This document shows, piece by piece, positions 5,826 to 9,057 of a DNA stretch of 9,057 bases. The position numbers and the translations under genes were made by a program. Source of the DNA: Caldisericaceae bacterium (lineage in GTDB: Bacteria > Caldisericota > Caldisericia > Caldisericales > Caldisericaceae); contig JALSNB010000234.1 in NCBI GenBank assembly GCA_026987225.1, positions 1 to 9,057 of the forward strand, given 5' to 3'. Under the pieces are notes generated by a model, which saw only the letters and a list, made by a program, of their open reading frames with translations, did no database searches and was not told where the DNA came from. The first letter of the stretch is position 1. Each line of letters opens with the position of its first letter.

Positions 5826-6806
5826 ATGGAATACTCGAAAGAGTTTTTGCAAAAGCTGTACGGCACAATGGTGCGTATAAGGACATTTGAAAAAAAAGCG
5901 GAGGAGCTTTTTCTGCAGGGTAAACTGCCCGGCTTTATTCACCTTTACATCGGTGAAGAGGCCATTGCAACAGGCGTTATGGCAAACCTGAAAAAAGAAG
6001 ACTACATTACTTCCACTCACAGAGGGCACGGCCATATGATTGCAAAAGGGGCGGACATCAAAAAAATGATGGCTGAGCTCTACGGAAAAGAGACGGGTTA
6101 TTGCAGAGGAAAAGGCGGATCCATGCACATCGCAGACCTTTCGATAGGTGTGCTCGGCGCAAACGGAGAAGTCGCAGGCGGATTGCCCATTGCCGCAGGA
6201 GCGGGAATGGCAATAAAACTTAAAAAGAGCGATCAGGTTGTCGTTGCATTCTTCGGTGACGGCGCATCAAACAGAGGTGCGTTTCACGAAGCGTTGAACT
6301 GGTGTTCAGTGTATAAACTGCCCGTTATATTCCTAAACGAAAACAACCAGTTCGCATCGACCGAACGGGTTCGGGAAACAACATCGGTTGCCAACATTTC
6401 TGACAGGGCGATAGGATACAACATCCCCGGAGTTTCCATAGACGGAAATGATGTGATTGCGGTTTACGAAACTGTAAAGGCAGCGGTTGAGCGTGCAAGG
6501 GACGGCGGAGGCCCCACTCTTATCGAGGCAAAAACTTACAGAATCAAAGGGCATTTTGTAGGAGACCCGACTCTGTACAGGCCGAAACAGGAAGTCGAAG
6601 AACACTGGGTAAACGAACCGATAAAGCGTTTTGAAGAGAGGCTCAAAGAAATGGGAATGCTCACGGACGAAGAGAAAAAGGCCGTATGGGATTCCGCGGA
6701 AAAAGAGATAAAAGAAGCGGTTCAATTTGCGGAAAGCAGCCCTTACCCTAAACCCGAAGAAGCACTTACCGACCTGTTTGTTGACGACACGGGCTATGAC
6801 TATTAA
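5826..6806 (+). CDS. acoA: Acetoin/pyruvate-type dehydrogenase E1 component, alpha subunit
   Basis: Alpha subunit (326 residues) of a thiamin-diphosphate-dependent 2-oxo acid or acetoin dehydrogenase. With the beta subunit it should form an alpha2-beta2 E1 that cleaves the substrate and passes an acyl group to lipoyl-E2. The thiamin diphosphate motif is GDG (144-146) through NN (173-174), with the usual spacing. THRGHGH (64-70) and GYCRGKGGSMHIAD (91-104) are active-site regions. The GKGGSMH form is typical of acetoin and pyruvate dehydrogenases and unlike the branched-chain enzymes. The loop RIKGHFVGDP (239-248) has Phe where mammalian enzymes carry a regulatory Ser. Length fits AcoA. It is the first gene after the sigma54 promoter; acoB follows after 12 bp. 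Acetoin as substrate is inferred from the AcoR-like activator and operon form; a pyruvate-type enzyme is the main alternative. Confidence 0.87.
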   Translation: MEYSKEFLQKLYGTMVRIRTFEKKAEELFLQGKLPGFIHLYIGEEAIATGVMANLKKEDYITSTHRGHGHMIAKGADIKKMMAELYGKETGYCRGKGGSMHIADLSIGVLGANGEVAGGLPIAAGAGMAIKLKKSDQVVVAFFGDGASNRGAFHEALNWCSVYKLPVIFLNENNQFASTERVRETTSVANISDRAIGYNIPGVSIDGNDVIAVYETVKAAVERARDGGGPTLIEAKTYRIKGHFVGDPTLYRPKQEVEEHWVNEPIKRFEERLKEMGMLTDEEKKAVWDSAEKEIKEAVQFAESSPYPKPEEALTDLFVDDTGYDY

Positions 6807-6818
6807 AGGAGGTTTGCA

Positions 6819-7796
6819 ATGAGAGAGATAACTTTTTCCGAAGCGCTCGGCGAAGCGATGTACGAAGAGATGAGTAAAGACCCGACGATTTTTACATACG
6901 GTGAAGACATAGCAAAACAGGGCGGCATTTTCGGCGCATACAAATCACTGCTTGGCAAATTCCCGAACAGGGTAATCGATACGCCCATATCCGAAGAAGT
7001 AATATTCGGCTCCGCTCTCGGTGCGGCACTTGCAGGTATGCGGCCGGTTGCGGAATTTCACTTTGCGGATTTCCTTTTCACGGGAATGACTGCGATTGCA
7101 AACCAAATAATGAAGTTCAGGTATATGACAGGCGGACAGGCAAAACTGCACCTCGTTTTGAGAGGCCCTGACGGAATTTCCAAATCCGCCGCTGCGCAGC
7201 ACTCGGAATCCATAGAAACGATATTCATGCACATACCGGGCATAAAAGTCATAGTGCCTTCAACACCTTACGATATGAAAGGACTGTTCAAAACGGCTCT
7301 GAAATCCGACGATCCGGTAATTTGCTTTGAACACAAAATGCTCTACGGATTAAAAGGGCCTGTTCCCGAAGAAGAATACTATATCCCGTTCGGACAGGCG
7401 GACATCAAAAAAGAAGGAAAAGACGTAACGGTTGTCTCAACCTCAAGAATGGTGCACGAATCTCTGAAAGCGGCCAAAAATCTCGAGAAAGAAGGAATAA
7501 GCGTGGAAGTTTTGGATCTGAGGACGCTCGTGCCGTGGGACAGAGAAAAGGTGCTCGAATCCGTGAAAAAAACGCACCGTCTCGTTATAGCGCACGAGAC
7601 ATGGAAACGTGCCGGATGGAGCAGCGAAATCGCATTCACCGTGCAGAGGGAAGCGTTTGACTATTTGGACGCTCCGATAGAAAAAGTCGGGGCATACAAC
7701 GTTCACATCCCGTTCAGCCCGCCACTTCAGGATTTTGTAGTTCCGGATCATACGGACGTGGAAAAAGCCGTTAAAAACGTGCTCGGAGGTATATAA
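6819..7796 (+). CDS. acoB: Acetoin/pyruvate-type dehydrogenase E1 component, beta subunit
   Basis: Beta subunit (325 residues, normal length) that completes the E1 active site. The N-terminal pyrimidine-binding domain carries DTPISEE (54-60), with Glu59 as the likely residue that activates thiamin diphosphate, and FADFLFTGMTAIANQIMKFR (82-101). AAAQHSES (124-131) contributes the conserved active-site His128. The C-terminal transketolase domain shows VEVLDLRTLVPWD (229-241) and HETWKRAGWSSEIA (259-272). AAAGGAGG just before the ATG is a strong Shine-Dalgarno, and the next gene overlaps the stop by one base (TAATG), so stoichiometry is probably set by translational coupling. The sequence GGQAKLHLVLRGPDG resembles the AcoB/PdhB region and does not by itself decide between acetoin and pyruvate. 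Confidence 0.88.
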   Translation: MREITFSEALGEAMYEEMSKDPTIFTYGEDIAKQGGIFGAYKSLLGKFPNRVIDTPISEEVIFGSALGAALAGMRPVAEFHFADFLFTGMTAIANQIMKFRYMTGGQAKLHLVLRGPDGISKSAAAQHSESIETIFMHIPGIKVIVPSTPYDMKGLFKTALKSDDPVICFEHKMLYGLKGPVPEEEYYIPFGQADIKKEGKDVTVVSTSRMVHESLKAAKNLEKEGISVEVLDLRTLVPWDREKVLESVKKTHRLVIAHETWKRAGWSSEIAFTVQREAFDYLDAPIEKVGAYNVHIPFSPPLQDFVVPDHTDVEKAVKNVLGGI

Positions 7797-8941
7797 TGGT
7801 TGAAGTGAGGATGCCTAAATTCGGGCTTTCTATGGAAAAAGGGTTTATTACGAAATGGTATAAGAAAGAGGGAGATCCGGTAAAGGAAGGAGAACCGCTC
7901 TTCGAAGCGGAGTCCGAAAAGATTACAAACGACGTGCCCTCCCCTGCAAGCGGATTTTTGAAAAAGATCGTAATAGACGAGGGAGAAGAGCAATCGGTGG
8001 GTGAAATCGTAGGATACATCGCAGAAACAGAAGAAGAGCTGAAATCCGAAATAAAAACGGAGGAAAAGAAAGAAGAAGCAAAAGAAGAAGAGAAAGAGAA
8101 AACGGTTGAGAAAAAAGAAGCGGTTGAAATAGTCGAAACGTCTTTTATAAAGGCATCTCCGATTGCAAAGAGGCTTGCAAGGGAACACGGAGTTAACCTT
8201 TCCGAAATAAAAGGCAGCGGGCCGAACGGCAGAATTATCGAAAAAGATGTTTTGAATGCAATTCAAAGCGGCATGCAGGCAGGCGAAGAAGAACTTTCGC
8301 CTTTGAGAAAAACAATTGCGGAAAATCTGTCGCGCTCATACAGAGAAACGGTTCTCGTAACGAACATGACCGAGATAGATATGGGAGAGCTGTTTGCCTA
8401 TAAAGAATCTCTCGAAGAAAAAGTTTCCGTTACGTCAATTCTTGTGAAAGTCATAGCATTAATGCTTAAAAAGCTTCCCAAATTCAACGTAAATTTCGAT
8501 GGAAAAATTCTAAAAAAGTTTTATAATGTAAATGTGGGAATTGCAGTGAGCACAGAAAAAGGGTTAATCGTGCCGGTGGTAAAAAATGCGGATACGCTTT
8601 CGCTATCTCAAATAAACAGGGAGATAAAGAGGCTTTCCGATGCGGCAAGAGAAGGAAAAATAAGCGGAGAGGATCTGTCAGGCTCGCATTTTACACTGAC
8701 AAATCTCGGAATGATGAGGACGGATATGTTTACGCCCGTGCTCAACAAAAACGAAGTGGCGATTTTGGGCGTGGGGCGAACGGTAAGAAAACCCGTCGTT
8801 ATCGATTTTGACAAAATTACAATTCGACCGATGAGCTGGTTCAGCCTTTCTTACGACCACAGAATAATCGACGGGGCCGACGCAGCGGAGTTTTTGGGTG
8901 AGCTTTCAAAAATCATCGAGAGTAAACCGTTTAAAATATAA
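7796..8941 (+). CDS. acoC: Dihydrolipoamide acyltransferase (E2) of the acetoin-type complex
   Basis: Core E2 subunit (381 residues) that carries the swinging lipoyl arm and transfers the acetyl group to coenzyme A. Residues 1-76 are one lipoyl domain, with Lys42 in ESEKITND as the lipoylation site. Residues 77-117 are a Lys/Glu-rich linker. Residues 118-157 are the peripheral-subunit-binding domain (ASPIAKRLAREHGVNLSEIK, then GSGPNGRIIEKDV), which binds E1 or E3. Residues 168-381 are the catalytic domain, ending in the active-site motif DHRIIDG with His355 and Asp359. GGAGG at 7785-7789 lies inside the end of acoB. True AcoC proteins of some bacteria are fused to a hydrolase; this one is of the E2 type. 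No terminator follows, so the operon may continue into the lipoprotein gene. Confidence 0.9.
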   Translation: MVEVRMPKFGLSMEKGFITKWYKKEGDPVKEGEPLFEAESEKITNDVPSPASGFLKKIVIDEGEEQSVGEIVGYIAETEEELKSEIKTEEKKEEAKEEEKEKTVEKKEAVEIVETSFIKASPIAKRLAREHGVNLSEIKGSGPNGRIIEKDVLNAIQSGMQAGEEELSPLRKTIAENLSRSYRETVLVTNMTEIDMGELFAYKESLEEKVSVTSILVKVIALMLKKLPKFNVNFDGKILKKFYNVNVGIAVSTEKGLIVPVVKNADTLSLSQINREIKRLSDAAREGKISGEDLSGSHFTLTNLGMMRTDMFTPVLNKNEVAILGVGRTVRKPVVIDFDKITIRPMSWFSLSYDHRIIDGADAAEFLGELSKIIESKPFKI

Positions 8942-8965
8942 ATTTTATACAAAGGAGGTAGTACG

Positions 8966-9057
8966 ATGAAAAAAAGAACGTTAAGTTTGCTGCTTGTGCT
9001 GTTTCTCGTAGTATCCGTACTTGCAGTGGGATTTGCGGGTTGTGCACCGAAAACATC
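8966..9057 (+). CDS. Lipoprotein, amino-terminal fragment (possible solute-binding protein)
   Basis: Only 30 codons are visible before the right edge. They encode a clear lipoprotein signal: MKKR, a long hydrophobic core of Leu and Val, then FAGC with Cys26 as the likely lipidated residue, followed by APKT. The start ATG is preceded by AAAGGAGGT at 8951-8959. The gene begins 24 bp after acoC with no terminator between, so co-transcription from the sigma54 promoter is likely. A solute receptor for the dehydrogenase substrate is attractive but unproven; the mature domain is outside the window. Confidence 0.85.
   Translation, partial: MKKRTLSLLLVLFLVVSVLAVGFAGCAPKT

Noticed and set aside
7748..8266. 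172-codon minus-strand frame rich in Phe
   Set aside because: It is the antisense shadow of the Lys/Glu-rich lipoyl and linker region of acoC.
5826..8941. Reading the complex as a branched-chain 2-oxo acid dehydrogenase because of the nearby LIV importer
   Set aside because: E1-alpha has GKGGSMH, typical of acetoin/pyruvate enzymes, and the activator's GAF domain is AcoR-like; the possibility is kept only as a substrate question.
8933..8946. AAAAT-ATAA-ATTTT inverted repeat after acoC as a terminator
   Set aside because: The stem has no G or C and no T tract follows; it would not terminate transcription.

Overview
The window looks like chromosomal DNA from a bacterium, probably an anaerobic or Gram-positive-like lineage with a moderate-to-low GC content. 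Shine-Dalgarno sequences are strong (AGGAGG/GGAGGT before almost every gene). AGA/AGG and ATA codons are common, and proteins are rich in Lys and Glu. I cannot name the genus. Nothing points to a phage, plasmid, insertion sequence, CRISPR array, tRNA or rRNA. No stretch longer than 300 bases lacks a gene.

Left half, minus strand (1-3156): the start of a branched-chain amino-acid-type (LIV/HAAT) ABC importer operon. The order of transcription is a lipoprotein solute-binding protein (3156-1987), a hairpin attenuator, permease LivH (1941-1033), then permease LivM (1036 to beyond the left edge). A well-placed start codon at the very edge probably begins the ATPase gene livG. A good sigma-A promoter drives the operon from the 136-bp divergent intergenic region.

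Right half, plus strand (3293-9057): first comes a sigma54-dependent activator with a GAF-PAS-AAA+-Fis architecture, AcoR-like. Next is a small histone-fold protein of the DUF1931 family with its own terminator. Then comes a compact acoA-acoB-acoC operon encoding E1-alpha, E1-beta and E2 of a thiamin-diphosphate-dependent, acetoin/pyruvate-type dehydrogenase complex. After E2 a new lipoprotein gene begins, so no E3 (dihydrolipoamide dehydrogenase) lies inside the window.

The regulatory logic is unusually readable. The aco operon has a consensus -24/-12 sigma54 promoter (TGGCAC-N5-TTGCA, 5779-5794). Upstream of it sit two copies of a 17-bp dyad, TGTWAAWTWAWTTWACA, centred about 107 and 76 bp before the predicted start site and 31 bp apart. 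These are good candidate binding sites for the activator encoded at 3293-5077. That activator's own putative promoter is overlapped by a perfect 15-bp 7-1-7 palindrome resembling a Fur-family box, and its GTG start lies where the transcript itself may begin.

The most interesting leads are the paired activator sites, the Fur-like operator on the activator, the bacterial histone-fold gene between regulator and target operon, and the pairing of a LIV-type importer with an acetoin-type dehydrogenase.
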